Source: Thomasclavelia spiroformis DSM 1552 (lineage in GTDB: Bacteria; Bacillota_I; Bacilli_A; Erysipelotrichales; Coprobacillaceae). Taken from it: a DNA stretch of 64,000 nucleotides. This document shows positions 18,081 to 27,400 of the stretch, in pieces. Both the position numbers and the translations under genes were made by a program. How positions within the stretch are numbered: position 1 is the first letter of the stretch; each line of letters begins with the position of its first letter. The notes under the pieces were generated by a model. The model had not been told where the DNA came from and searched no databases. It was given only the letters and a program-made list of their open reading frames with translations. The stretch covers positions 1,054,001 through 1,118,000 of the forward strand of contig NZ_CP102275.1 in NCBI RefSeq assembly GCF_025149465.1, written 5' to 3'.

Positions 18081-19374
18081 ATTTAGAACACTTAAAATGG
18101 AATTATTTTTATTATGTGCAGTAGCATTTATTATCTGTCTATTCTTTTATGCGATTACTTCTACTGTTGCTAGTGGACTAATTGATTCATATTTTAATGA
18201 TCGTCAAAATATTGAAGCAATTGAAAAAAGAAATCTCAAGTCGCTACAAAAATATGTTACAGATAAAGAAGTCACCCTTAAGGAAATAGAACAAATAAAA
18301 TCATGGTCACTTCATCAAGAAAATGTTCTTTTAAAAGTATATTTTAATGGATATTTGATATATGATAGTATTTATGGAATGACTGAAAATAGCAATTTAG
18401 CATTGGAAAATGAAAATGATTATTCAAAATTAAATTTATATAATTTAACTTTAAAAGATGCAAAAGTAAATGTAAATTTGTTATGTTTTGATTATACTCT
18501 TCAAAATAATGTAAGTACAGTCATTTCAATTATTACAATCTTACTATTTTTTTTCATAATAATTGCTGGAGTAAGAAAAAAAATTAAATATCTTGTTCAA
18601 TTATACAATGATCTAAATGGATTATCTAATAATTTAAATCATGAAGTTCATATTGAAGGATGTGATGAAATAACACAAGTTGCTTATGGAATAGATTCCT
18701 TAAGAAAGTCAGTTATTGAAAAAATCGAAAATGAAAAAAGAGCTTATGATGCAAATATGCAACTTATAACTACTTTATCGCACGATATCAAAACTCCATT
18801 AACGTCAATTATTGCTTTTATTGAATTAGCTAAAGGTCAAGTTCAAAAAGACGATATAACATATAACTATTTAAATACAGCATATGAAAAATCATTTCAT
18901 TTAAACAATTTAATCAATGAATTATTTTCGCATTTTTTATTACATTCAAATTCATATGAAATTAAATTTGAAAAAGTAGATTCTGATATTTTAGTTAGTC
19001 AAATCTTAGAAGAAAATCTTTATGAATTAGAATCAAAAGGAACTATAATAAAAAAAGAAACCAGTGATATTTCTTCTTATATTTATGTAAACATAACTTT
19101 ATTTCATCGATTATTCAATAATATTTTTTCAAACATTAATAAATATGCTGACTTAAAAAAACCTATTTTAATCAAATATTATCTAATAGATAATGATTTA
19201 ATTATCATAATTAAAAATACAAAAAAGAAAGAAAAAAGTTTTAAACAATCATCAACAAAAATAGGATTAAATAATTGTAAAGCGATTATGAAAAAACATA
19301 ATGGGCAATTCATCACGCATGAAGATAATAATATATTTATAATAGAATTACATTTTCCTATTCATAAAAAATAA
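18064..19374 (+). CDS. Sensor histidine kinase
   Basis: A membrane kinase of about 436 residues. The likely start is TTG at 18064, as GGGGAAGGGG lies about 8 bases upstream; it overlaps the end of the response regulator. Segments in order are a first membrane helix (about 10-32), an extracytoplasmic domain of about 120 residues, a second helix (VISIITILLFFFIIIAGV), a HAMP-like linker, the HisKA box TLSHDIKTPLTSII with the phosphorylated His, and a HATPase domain with the N box LFNNIFSNINKYAD. The ATP-lid part is weak: no clear DxGxG is visible, only GLNNCKAIMKKHNG. Its partner regulator is broken, so signalling is probably lost or redirected. Confidence 0.85.
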   Translation: MKRINKFRTLKMELFLLCAVAFIICLFFYAITSTVASGLIDSYFNDRQNIEAIEKRNLKSLQKYVTDKEVTLKEIEQIKSWSLHQENVLLKVYFNGYLIYDSIYGMTENSNLALENENDYSKLNLYNLTLKDAKVNVNLLCFDYTLQNNVSTVISIITILLFFFIIIAGVRKKIKYLVQLYNDLNGLSNNLNHEVHIEGCDEITQVAYGIDSLRKSVIEKIENEKRAYDANMQLITTLSHDIKTPLTSIIAFIELAKGQVQKDDITYNYLNTAYEKSFHLNNLINELFSHFLLHSNSYEIKFEKVDSDILVSQILEENLYELESKGTIIKKETSDISSYIYVNITLFHRLFNNIFSNINKYADLKKPILIKYYLIDNDLIIIIKNTKKKEKSFKQSSTKIGLNNCKAIMKKHNGQFITHEDNNIFIIELHFPIHKK

Positions 19375-19416
19375 TCTAGTAAAAATATCAAACATAAATT
19401 AAAAGGGGGTGTTAAA

Positions 19417-19626
19417 ATGAGAAAATGTATACGATGTAATAATGAAATGGTAACTGGTTATACTTTAAAAGTTTCCAATTTAACAGCAATGGGTACTATG
19501 TTATTGGCTAAGGGAAATAGTATATTTAGTGATGAACTAGGAAAAGTAAAAGTTGCAATATGTCCTAAATGTGGTGAAATATCGTTGTATTTTGATAATT
19601 TTGATAAAATAAAATATTATAGATAA
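19417..19626 (+). CDS. Small zinc-ribbon protein
   Basis: A 69-residue protein with two CxxC knuckles, CIRCN at the start and CPKCG at residues 50-54, expected to bind one zinc ion. This is a common family of small cytosolic zinc-ribbon proteins of unknown role. AAGGGGGTG lies 7 bases before the ATG. It is 42 bases behind the kinase gene and may share its transcript. Confidence 0.75.
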   Translation: MRKCIRCNNEMVTGYTLKVSNLTAMGTMLLAKGNSIFSDELGKVKVAICPKCGEISLYFDNFDKIKYYR

Positions 19627-19728
19627 AAGTTATTTTATATGCGGGTTGATTTTTTTAACAGTTTTTGTTATGTGTATGGTTTTATTAAAATCATTATGAT
19701 ATATAAATATAATCAATAAAATATGTAT

Positions 19729-20029
19729 TTAATTAGATGATTGTGATTTTTTCCATTGATTATAAACTTTAACACTGAAAACTAAAAGTATCGACAATAA
19801 TAAAGATGTGACAATTCCCATTTTAATTGCCAATGTTTTATCAAATTGAATTGATGATATTGTAATAAAAAGTGATATTGCAAAAATACTAAGATATACA
19901 ATAAATATTAGCGATATTAAAATTAATCTTATTAGTCGTCTTTTTTTTTGAAGTTTTAGGATGAGAAGGATTAAAAATTAATATATCTAAAAATACCGTA
20001 AGTAAATCACTTAAAATAGATTCTATCAT
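19729..20029 (-). pseudogene. Small membrane protein gene frameshifted in a run of nine A
   Basis: From ATG 20029 (AAGGAG upstream) the minus strand reads MIESILSDLLTVFLDILIF and on to KTSKKK, then meets a run of nine A (nine T at 19941-19949 on the plus strand). In the original frame a stop follows soon. In the next frame it continues as RRLIRLILISLIFIVYLSIF and on through a second hydrophobic segment to KKSQSSN and TAA at 19729-19731. Removing one A gives one open frame of 99 residues with two membrane segments. The tract could slip and switch the gene on and off, or the gene is simply broken. I do not recognise the family. Confidence 0.65.
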
Positions 20030-20234
20030 ATGTCTAACTCCTTATTTATATTTTAGTTTTATTGGTATAATCATTTTTATATTAATTCTAAATATCAAAT
20101 ATGATTATATTGATTTTTGAGTTGGAATTGATAAATATGTAATTATAACATCATACATATTTATTTTAATTTATAATTCTTAATTTTTTAAGTAATAAAA
20201 TATAAAGAATTAGTTAGTATTTTTAATATAAATA

Positions 20235-20525
20235 TTATTTTTTAGGAATAATATTTCCTAATATAACCCCAATAATTAATATAAATATACTAATAATGAT
20301 CATATCGGTAAAACTTAATATTTTCATAGCCCCTAAGATTAAAACAATTGATGTGAAGAACAAAGTTATTGCTAGTATCTTACATAATTTTGCTTCATCA
20401 TATTGTTCTTTTTCTTTTGCACTTAATGTATTATATCCTGCAATCATATTACTAAGTTTTCCTATATATAATAAAATAGCTAAAATAAATAAAAATAAAG
20501 CACAAATTAATAAAGTTATATCCAT
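20235..20525 (-). CDS. DUF3784 membrane protein
   Basis: A 96-residue protein with three hydrophobic segments (about 3-20, 50-68 and 74-92). The signature IAGYNTLSAKEKEQYD between the first and second is that of the DUF3784 family of small Firmicute membrane proteins with unknown function. The start has AGGAG upstream. Confidence 0.85.
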   Translation of the reverse strand: MDITLLICALFLFILAILLYIGKLSNMIAGYNTLSAKEKEQYDEAKLCKILAITLFFTSIVLILGAMKILSFTDMIIISIFILIIGVILGNIIPKK

Positions 20526-20544
20526 TTTTCATTTCTCCTGATTT

Positions 20545-20805
20545 CTAAATGTATAAAAATATGTAATTAGCGATTCTAGTCAATATAATATTATTGTAGT
20601 TAAATTCATTTTTCAATAATATAAGATTATAAAATTTCTTACAATCATTTTTATAAAATGTTTCAACTCCAGGCTGTGTTCTAAAATAATAACTGTCAGT
20701 AAGAATTTTCAAACAGCCAATAAGTGTGTTTTCATTATATGCGTTATATTTATTGTTTTAGATAAAGTACTATTAGTTTTATTTAAATCATAATTACCTG
20801 ATTTC
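20545..20805 (-). pseudogene. Decayed duplicate of the GNAT gene at 30.5 kb
   Basis: The stretch from TGTATAAAAATATGTAATTAG onward is nearly the same as 30478-30840, covering the downstream flank and the C-terminal half of the acetyltransferase. Relative to that copy about 110 bases are missing between two CCAAAATA-like repeats, and the frame is broken. Homology stops near 20805, so the N-terminal part is absent. Confidence 0.8.
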
Positions 20806-20882
20806 CTAAAAATTTTAGTTTCATCATTATAATAATCTTTGACCCAGCAATGGAGAGAATTAATTAAAATATCAAGCTTATC

Positions 20883-20917
20883 AACAGTCTATAGCATGTT
20901 AGTTTAGACTGTTTTTT
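20883..20917 (+). terminator. Orphan terminator-like hairpin
   Basis: AACAGTCTA pairs with TAGACTGTT and is followed by TTTTTT. No intact plus-strand gene lies upstream, so it may be a leftover of a deleted gene. The rest of 20806-21067 shows nothing supportable. Confidence 0.5.
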
Positions 20918-21070
20918 AATAATTAATTGCTTCAATTTTAAACTACTTGTCTATTTTTATAGTGTTACACTTCAATTTTAATTTTTTGTCCTTGTTTATT
21001 AATTATATAAGTTATTACTTCTTTTACTGTTTTCAAGTAATATTATATATCAATAGTTTTTTTATTTATC

Positions 21071-21100
21071 TGGTACACTATTTATATTAGTATCAATTTG
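21071..21100 (-). repeat. Diverged end of the IS3-family element found at 56 and 59 kb
   Basis: CTGGTACACTATTTATATTAG followed by TATCAATTT closely matches the left end (read outward) of the two full IS copies, CTGGTACAGTTTTTATTCTAG and GCATCAATTT. Only about 30 bases remain. It supports TGATGCTA as part of the true IS terminus. Confidence 0.55.
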
Positions 21101-21982
21101 TTAAAGAAGTTCATCAAATAAGCTCAACTGGATACTTCTATTTTTTTCTTCAAATTCACTTAAATATTCAAAGATAATTTTGTTGTCATGTACTATTCCG
21201 TTATCTTCACATAATTGATGAAAAAGTTTCATCAATGTTGTATTATTTGGACTATTTATCTGATATTGCATACCATAAGTTTGTATATATTTGTCTTTCA
21301 TATATGGAAATGATTGATCTAATTGACTATAAAAATATTCTCTATTTCCCTCACGAAGCGTTAGTCCCATTCCAAAACAAATTACACCATAAACTTTTGC
21401 TTCAATACAATAATTTAAAATACCCTTAATGTTTTCTTCCGTATCATTGATAAAAGGAAGAATAGGACAAAGCCAAACAACTGTAGGAATACCAGCATCA
21501 TGTAGCTTTTTTAGAACTTCGACTCTTTCTTTTGTAGTACTAACATTTGGTTCAATCTTTTTGCATAAATCCTCGTCATAAGTTGTTAATGTCATTTGTA
21601 CTACACATTTTGTCTTGTCATTGATAGCTTTTAATAAATCTAAATCCTTTAATACACGATTAGATTTTGTAATCAAAGTAAAGCCAAACCCATACTTATA
21701 TGCTAACGATAATGCTTTTCTAACACTGCCAAATTCATCTTCAAGAGGAAGATAAGGATCTGTCATAGAACCAGTGCTCAACATACATTTTAATCGTTTC
21801 CTTTTTAAAGCATTTTCTAAAAGGACAATAGCATTTTCTTTGACTTCAACATCTTCAAAAGCATGTTCCATGTGGTAACATTTGCTCCTTGAGTCACAAT
21901 ATATACAGCCGTGAGTACAACCTCGATATAAGTTCATTCCATTTGATGAAGATAAAATCCCTTTCACCTTTTTTAAGTGCAT
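21101..21982 (-). CDS. SPL-like radical SAM protein (SplB/COG1533 group)
   Basis: A 293-residue radical SAM protein with the cluster motif in GCTHGCIYCDSRS near residues 20-30 and an early NLYRGCTHGC phrase typical of the spore-photoproduct-lyase-like (COG1533) family. Members use S-adenosylmethionine radicals; the substrate of this subgroup is unknown, and real spore photoproduct lyases are larger. The C-terminal end LSLFDELL is also usual for the group. It follows the GNAT-YoaP gene by 11 bases with GAGGTATAG upstream, so the two are probably cotranscribed under the palindromic operator at 22795. Confidence 0.88.
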   Translation of the reverse strand: MHLKKVKGILSSSNGMNLYRGCTHGCIYCDSRSKCYHMEHAFEDVEVKENAIVLLENALKRKRLKCMLSTGSMTDPYLPLEDEFGSVRKALSLAYKYGFGFTLITKSNRVLKDLDLLKAINDKTKCVVQMTLTTYDEDLCKKIEPNVSTTKERVEVLKKLHDAGIPTVVWLCPILPFINDTEENIKGILNYCIEAKVYGVICFGMGLTLREGNREYFYSQLDQSFPYMKDKYIQTYGMQYQINSPNNTTLMKLFHQLCEDNGIVHDNKIIFEYLSEFEEKNRSIQLSLFDELL

Positions 21983-21993
21983 ATACTATACCT

Positions 21994-22743
21994 CTATAAT
22001 TGAAATTTCTTTTTCAAAAAAGTTTCATTCAAAAGATGATTAGTCACAAAATCACCATTATAAAAAACAGCCCAATTATTGAAAATGCAAGGAACATTTT
22101 TAGCTTTTTCTAAAGTATCTACAGCAATTAAATTTAATGGTATATTATTTTTATTACAGTATTCCTGTACTTGTTTAATACAATTAGGAATATATGGACA
22201 TTGCAACCCATAATAGATTGTCAGTTCCTTTTGATCGATTGTCATTTTCTTTACATTTTTAGAAAAACTAGGCTTATTCCCATCAAAAGACAATGATAAT
22301 AACTCAAAATCATTCCCAGCCGTATCTACCACTTCAAAACCATATTTCAAAAAAAATTTCTTATCCGATAAAAAAGGCTTTTTCTTTTTTGAGCTGAGAA
22401 CGCATACACCAGATTTTTCAGTTTCCTTTGCGTCATGAATACAATATTCAAGTAAAGATTTTGCATACCCTTTTTTCTTAAAAGAGCCTGCTACCCAAAG
22501 GCAGTAAATATACAGATAGTTTTCTCCAGAAACAGGAACCCATGCTGTTTCTATTGGAGCATATTCAATAAATACTTTTCCTTTTTGATCAAGTTTACGG
22601 AAAACATGACCTTCTTCAATTCGTTTTTTAAGCCATTGTTTTTTTACTGATACTCCAACTTGATGTTTTTTATCCGAAATTGCACAACATATATGTTCTG
22701 TATCCAGATTATCCAGCGTTAAGTTCATAAATGTTTCATTCAT
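21994..22743 (-). CDS. GNAT acetyltransferase fused to a YoaP-like domain
   Basis: The N-terminal half (about 1-150) is a GNAT N-acetyltransferase with the acetyl-CoA loop around SFKKKGYAKSLLEYC. The C-terminal part (about 165-245) reads as a YoaP-like domain, thioredoxin-like in style, with GLQCPYIPNC containing a CxxxxxC pair. YoaP-type proteins are widespread in Firmicutes and their substrate is unknown. A ribosome site AGGGGTGA precedes the ATG. The promoter region carries the inverted repeat TGACA/TGTCA also found at the WYL regulator promoter, so this gene is a likely target of that regulator. Confidence 0.85.
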   Translation of the reverse strand: MNETFMNLTLDNLDTEHICCAISDKKHQVGVSVKKQWLKKRIEEGHVFRKLDQKGKVFIEYAPIETAWVPVSGENYLYIYCLWVAGSFKKKGYAKSLLEYCIHDAKETEKSGVCVLSSKKKKPFLSDKKFFLKYGFEVVDTAGNDFELLSLSFDGNKPSFSKNVKKMTIDQKELTIYYGLQCPYIPNCIKQVQEYCNKNNIPLNLIAVDTLEKAKNVPCIFNNWAVFYNGDFVTNHLLNETFLKKKFQL

Positions 22744-22776
22744 TAATAGGTCACCCCTTAATACTTTTTCATCTGT

Positions 22777-22809
22777 ATTATATCACAATAACCTTGACAA
22801 CATATGTCA
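22777..22809 (-). promoter_or_regulatory. Extended -10 promoter with palindromic operator before GNAT-YoaP
   Basis: On the minus strand TGA-TATAAT (TATAAT at 22777-22782) forms an extended -10 box. Upstream, TGACA-N5-TGTCA occupies 22795-22809 and overlaps the WYL gene stop codon. The same half-sites occur in the WYL gene's own promoter. Confidence 0.6.
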
Positions 22810-23700
22810 TGGTTTATTTTGTTCGCATATTTTTTTTGCTTCATTGTAGACAATTTTTTTTAAATACTTTGGTTCTATGATATAAACCTTTGAACCAAAA
22901 GAAAGCAGATAACCAATCAGCCATTCATCTATAGGCATTGGAGCACAAATTATAAAATCTCCATTATCATCTTGATTGATTTCATCAACTTCAAATTCAT
23001 CATAAATCCGATAAGCCATTTCTTGAGGAAAACGCAGTATAACATTTTCATAATTTACTTTTGTTTCCTTCTTTTCTTGTGGAAATTCCATAGGACTAAA
23101 ATTTTTTTCCATATTCCTTGCTTGTATAATACGTGTCAATTTAAAAATACGGAAGTCGGACTTATTCATACAGAAGGCTTTTATATACCAGCTTTTCGCT
23201 TTATACACCATTTTGAGTGGACAGATTACTCTTTCAATCACTTCTCCACGAGTATTTGCATAAACAATACAAAGCATTTTGTGTGATATGATTGCTTCCT
23301 TTATCTTTTGAAACATAGTATTATCTTGCGATTTATTCCCCCAGCGTGAAAAGTCAACCTCAAGCCAGTTTTCACTTTTTGTATTAAAAATCGCTGATAG
23401 CTTTGATAGTGTATCACGGTTATGATCATCCACAATAGATACACTTCTTAATGCCGTTATTATATCTTCTTTTTCTTTATCAGATAAAAGCAACCTATCT
23501 AAAACAAAACTGTCTGCTATCTGTATACCACCATTTCTTCCCGTTGTCACATATATAGGTACGCCCGCACTACTAATAATATCAATATCCCTATAAACAG
23601 TTCTTACTGATACTTCTAATTTTTCTGCTAACTCTGGAGCAGTAGATTTTCCATTTTCCATTAAGTGATAAATAATTCTAAATAATCTGCTTTCTTTCAT
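22807..23700 (-). CDS. YafY-type transcriptional regulator (HTH + WYL domain)
   Basis: A DeoR-like helix-turn-helix at residues 1-55 (STAPELAEKLEVSVRTVYRD) is followed by a WYL domain (about 130-215; here SWYIKAFC and FRIFKLTRI) and a C-terminal WCX-like segment. The start is set at ATG 23700, giving 297 residues and the normal N-terminus MKESRLFRIIYHLM; an upstream in-frame ATG at 23748 would overlap the promoter. WYL proteins sense ligands and often regulate defence or DNA-damage genes. Here the palindrome in its promoter suggests autoregulation, and a matching one controls the next genes. Confidence 0.88.
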   Translation of the reverse strand: MKESRLFRIIYHLMENGKSTAPELAEKLEVSVRTVYRDIDIISSAGVPIYVTTGRNGGIQIADSFVLDRLLLSDKEKEDIITALRSVSIVDDHNRDTLSKLSAIFNTKSENWLEVDFSRWGNKSQDNTMFQKIKEAIISHKMLCIVYANTRGEVIERVICPLKMVYKAKSWYIKAFCMNKSDFRIFKLTRIIQARNMEKNFSPMEFPQEKKETKVNYENVILRFPQEMAYRIYDEFEVDEINQDDNGDFIICAPMPIDEWLIGYLLSFGSKVYIIEPKYLKKIVYNEAKKICEQNKP

Positions 23701-23730
23701 ATAGCCACTCACTCCCTTGCTTCTCATGTT

Positions 23731-23759
23731 ATCATATAAATATGACATTTATATGTCAA
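23731..23759 (-). promoter_or_regulatory. Strong promoter with operator of the WYL regulator
   Basis: On the minus strand TTGACA (23754-23759), a 17-base spacer and TATGAT (23731-23736) form a near-consensus promoter. The perfect inverted repeat TGACAT-N4-ATGTCA (23743-23758) covers the -35 box and spacer, placed to block RNA polymerase. Confidence 0.75.
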
Positions 23760-23760
23760 G

Positions 23761-24481
23761 ATTTATGGTGATTTTGAGGTTTATTGAATTTCTAAATTAG
23801 ATAAGTCTCTATTTATAGATTTGTATTTTCTAATTTGAATAATCAATAGTTTAGAAAGATATATTACTAAGTATGTATTTAAAATTATTTTTCATTATAT
23901 TGTTGATGATTTTATATTGATGAACAACAGTTTTTTCTGTTTTTGATATAATAGGTAGTAATTAAATATGAAATTTATCCATGGAAAATTGGTTTTTTGT
24001 CCAAAATCAACAAGTCTATCTGGTATGGAAAATTTCACAGGTAAGGAAAGATATTTTGATGCAACAATAATTAAAATGATCGTTTCTAATAAAAAAACAA
24101 TTGATTACTTTCTTTATACTTTATGCTTTTTTAGTAAATACACTTTACTTATATGTAGGATGTCATATTATAACTTTTTGATTGTTTATAAGTAATATCA
24201 AAAAATAGTGTGTGTCTTTAGAAAAATAGATATTGCTTTTTGTAACCTTAATTGTCAACTGTTAAGTTTAATTGTTTTTGATATTTTCTTATCGCCATTT
24301 ATCAAATGCTTGTCTATTATTTTTGCTAAATTTTAACACAGGTTATTTTAAAATGATTTTATCAAAGTAAATATTTAGTAAAGAATGTATAAAAGATAAT
24401 TAACGTAAAAATTACTTGGCTTTAACATACTTCGATGATGGTTCTGTTACAATACTCTTGTAATATCAGGGGGATGAAAAA
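23761..24481. other. Long intergenic region before the giant surface protein
   Basis: About 720 AT-rich bases. A 75-codon frame at 23968-24195 (MKFIHGKLVFCPKSTSLSGM...) has no ribosome site and no family I know, so it is not called as a gene. The end of the region holds the GGGGGATG ribosome site of the next gene. Nothing else is supportable. Confidence 0.4.
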
Positions 24482-27400
24482 ATGACGAAGAAAAAATCAA
24501 ATAAAGTAATTAAGGTCACAATGGCAACCTTGGCAACAGCTCTTGTAGTAGGTAGCAATAGTGTTATTTCATTACAAGCAGTTAATAATGATAATAGTAA
24601 TGCGATTTTTTTAGATGAAAATAGTATTACATCGCCAATTATTATTAGTGAAATAGTTGCAGATAGTCATCAAAGTGATATGATAACAGCCAATGGAAGC
24701 GATGCTTTTGAATATTTTGAATTATATAACACTAGTAATCAAAGTATTAATCTAGATGATTACCAAGTGCTATATGATAATGGAAGTACTATTAGTGAGT
24801 GGAATTTACCGGTTAATACTATTTTACCAGCTAATCAAGCTTTGATTGTTTGGATTCAAAATGAAGAAAGTAAAGATTTAGATTTAGCTTTGTTTAGAGA
24901 ATATTATAATTTATCAGCTGATGAAGGTCAGATTGTTAAAACTGAAAATATTGTTAGTGGTTTTTCTAATAGCGGTCAAAGAGAACTACAGGTTACAGTA
25001 AAAAACACTAAACAAATTTTAAGTTCAGTAATTTATAATGATGAAGATGTAAAAGCCCAGACAAAAAAAGGAATTAACTTTATTTATAATTCCGGTAGAG
25101 TTCAAGAAAGTACTTATAGTTATGATTTAGATCCTACACCAGGTAGTTTGATTGAACAACAAGAATTAGAAAGTAAGTATCAATTTGTAACAGTAAATGA
25201 TGGAATTGTTACCGTTAATACTGCTCAAGAAATCAATGCTGGCGAAGCTTTGGTTGTAAAAGCTACAACTAATTTACCAGGAGTTATTTTAAAAGCAACT
25301 TTAAAGGTAAATGATAAAGAATATGATATGACATATGACAATGACGGTAATTATGTTTATAGTGTTCCTGCTAGTGAAATTAGTAATGAGGAGCTTTTAA
25401 ATATTAGTGCTACTTTTAATGATGGTATCAATGAAATTATTAGTGCAACGCAAACAGTCACTGTTAATAAAGGAACAGTTGAATTTGCTTCACCACTATT
25501 AATTAGTGAATTATCACCAAACAGCGCTAATGTTTCTGGTAGTGATGCTTATGAATATTTACAGATATTTAATGTTAGTGACCAAAAGGTGGCTGTAAAT
25601 AATTATCAGCTAGTTTATGTTAATGGTAATAAAAAAACAGTTTGGAAATTAGATGATGATATTGTCTTAGAAGCTAAAGAAGTGTTAACTGTTTGGATTG
25701 TTAATGATGCTGTAGAACAAGCAGGTTTAACAGTTGCAGATTTTAATAATAATTATGGTACTAATTTTGTTGCTGGTGATAATTTTACAACTATTCATAG
25801 CGATGGAATGAGCAATAGTGGTACACGAGGATTTAAAATTGTTACTAACACCAATCAAGAATTAACAGCTGTAGATTATACTGCTGGTGATTCTAGTAAT
25901 GGTAAAATCGACACCGATGAAGCTATTTATTATAATTACACTTCAAATTCTGGAGTACCCGTTTATAATAATGAAGTAACATTAGGAAAGTTAAATAGTC
26001 AACAATTAATTACTGGTAAATATTTAACACCAGCAATTGTCGAAAACCCTGAAGTTGAAGTAGTGGCTGATAGTTTTGTAAGTGCCAATGATAATTTTAC
26101 TGTAAGGTTAGAAAATACTAATCTTACTAAGATGATTATTGATGCTAAGTTAAATCTATATCAAGATGAAAATATCGTAGCTAGCTATGATTTATTATAT
26201 ACTGATGGAATTTTGAAGGTAGATGTACCAGCTCAAGATTTAACAGGTTATTCAAATTTAACATATGATGTTTCTATTACTGATGGTCTTAATAAAGCAA
26301 CTTCTGCTAAGAACACGGTAGTAATCGAACAACCAGGGATGATTGATCAAAGTAAGGTCGCTCCTTTGGTTATTAGTGAAATTATGCCTGATAGTTCTAA
26401 TGTTGGTGGCAGTGATGGTTATGAATTTATTGAAATTTATAATAATTCAAATTTGGATATTAATTTAAAAGATTATAAATTGTATTATAATTATCCTGAT
26501 CAAGGTGTAGATGGTGATGTTATCTGGTATGAAACTAATGAAGATAAAATTATCAAATCACATGATACATTAGTTTTCTGGATTAAAAACGGTGCTAATG
26601 ATGATTTGCAAATTAGTGATTTTAATAATAAATTTAATACTAATCTAGACAGTGATCATTTAATTTCAATCTATAATGCAGGAATGGCTAATGGTTCAGC
26701 TCGTGGGTTGAAAATAACTTCTAATATTAAAGATGTTTTAGATTATGTTTTATATAATATGGATGGTGTTGATGATACTACAGCTGATAAATCAATTGTA
26801 TATCAAAATAGATATGATGGTTTAACTTTTACTAGTGTACTAGTTGATAATGATGCTAAGCCATCACCTGGAACAGTGAGCGAAAAACCAATGTATGAAG
26901 CTGTTTTACCAGAAATTGTTTCTTTGCCGGTATATCAAGATCATACACCAACTACTTTTAATGAAGCTAGTGATTTAACTTTTTTACTTGATGCTAAATC
27001 TAACGAAACAACAATTAAAAGTGTTTATTTGTATTTAAAAGATAATAATAGTGAAGATTATGAAGTTTATAATTTATTACGTAATTCTGGCGATAATTTT
27101 TCTAAAACATTACCGGCAATAGATTTATATAATAAATCCTCATATACATATTATTTTGTTATTAGTGATGGCTATCAACAAATAACCACACCTGTTAACA
27201 CAGTTAATAATGAAAATCCAGTATCTACTGGTGATCAAATCAATATTAGTGAAGGTGCAATTATTAACCAGACTGAACAAATTATAGGTACTGGTAATAA
27301 TTTAATAATTGATGATCAGGATGTAACTAATAAAGCAGTTAAATCAATTAATGGAAACGCAAGAATTGTGTTTGATACTACTCAAACTGATGTTTTCTTT

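Noticed and set aside
23968-24195. 75-codon plus-strand frame before the giant surface protein
   Set aside because: No ribosome site, unrecognised sequence, and stop-free length unremarkable for this composition; kept only as a remark.
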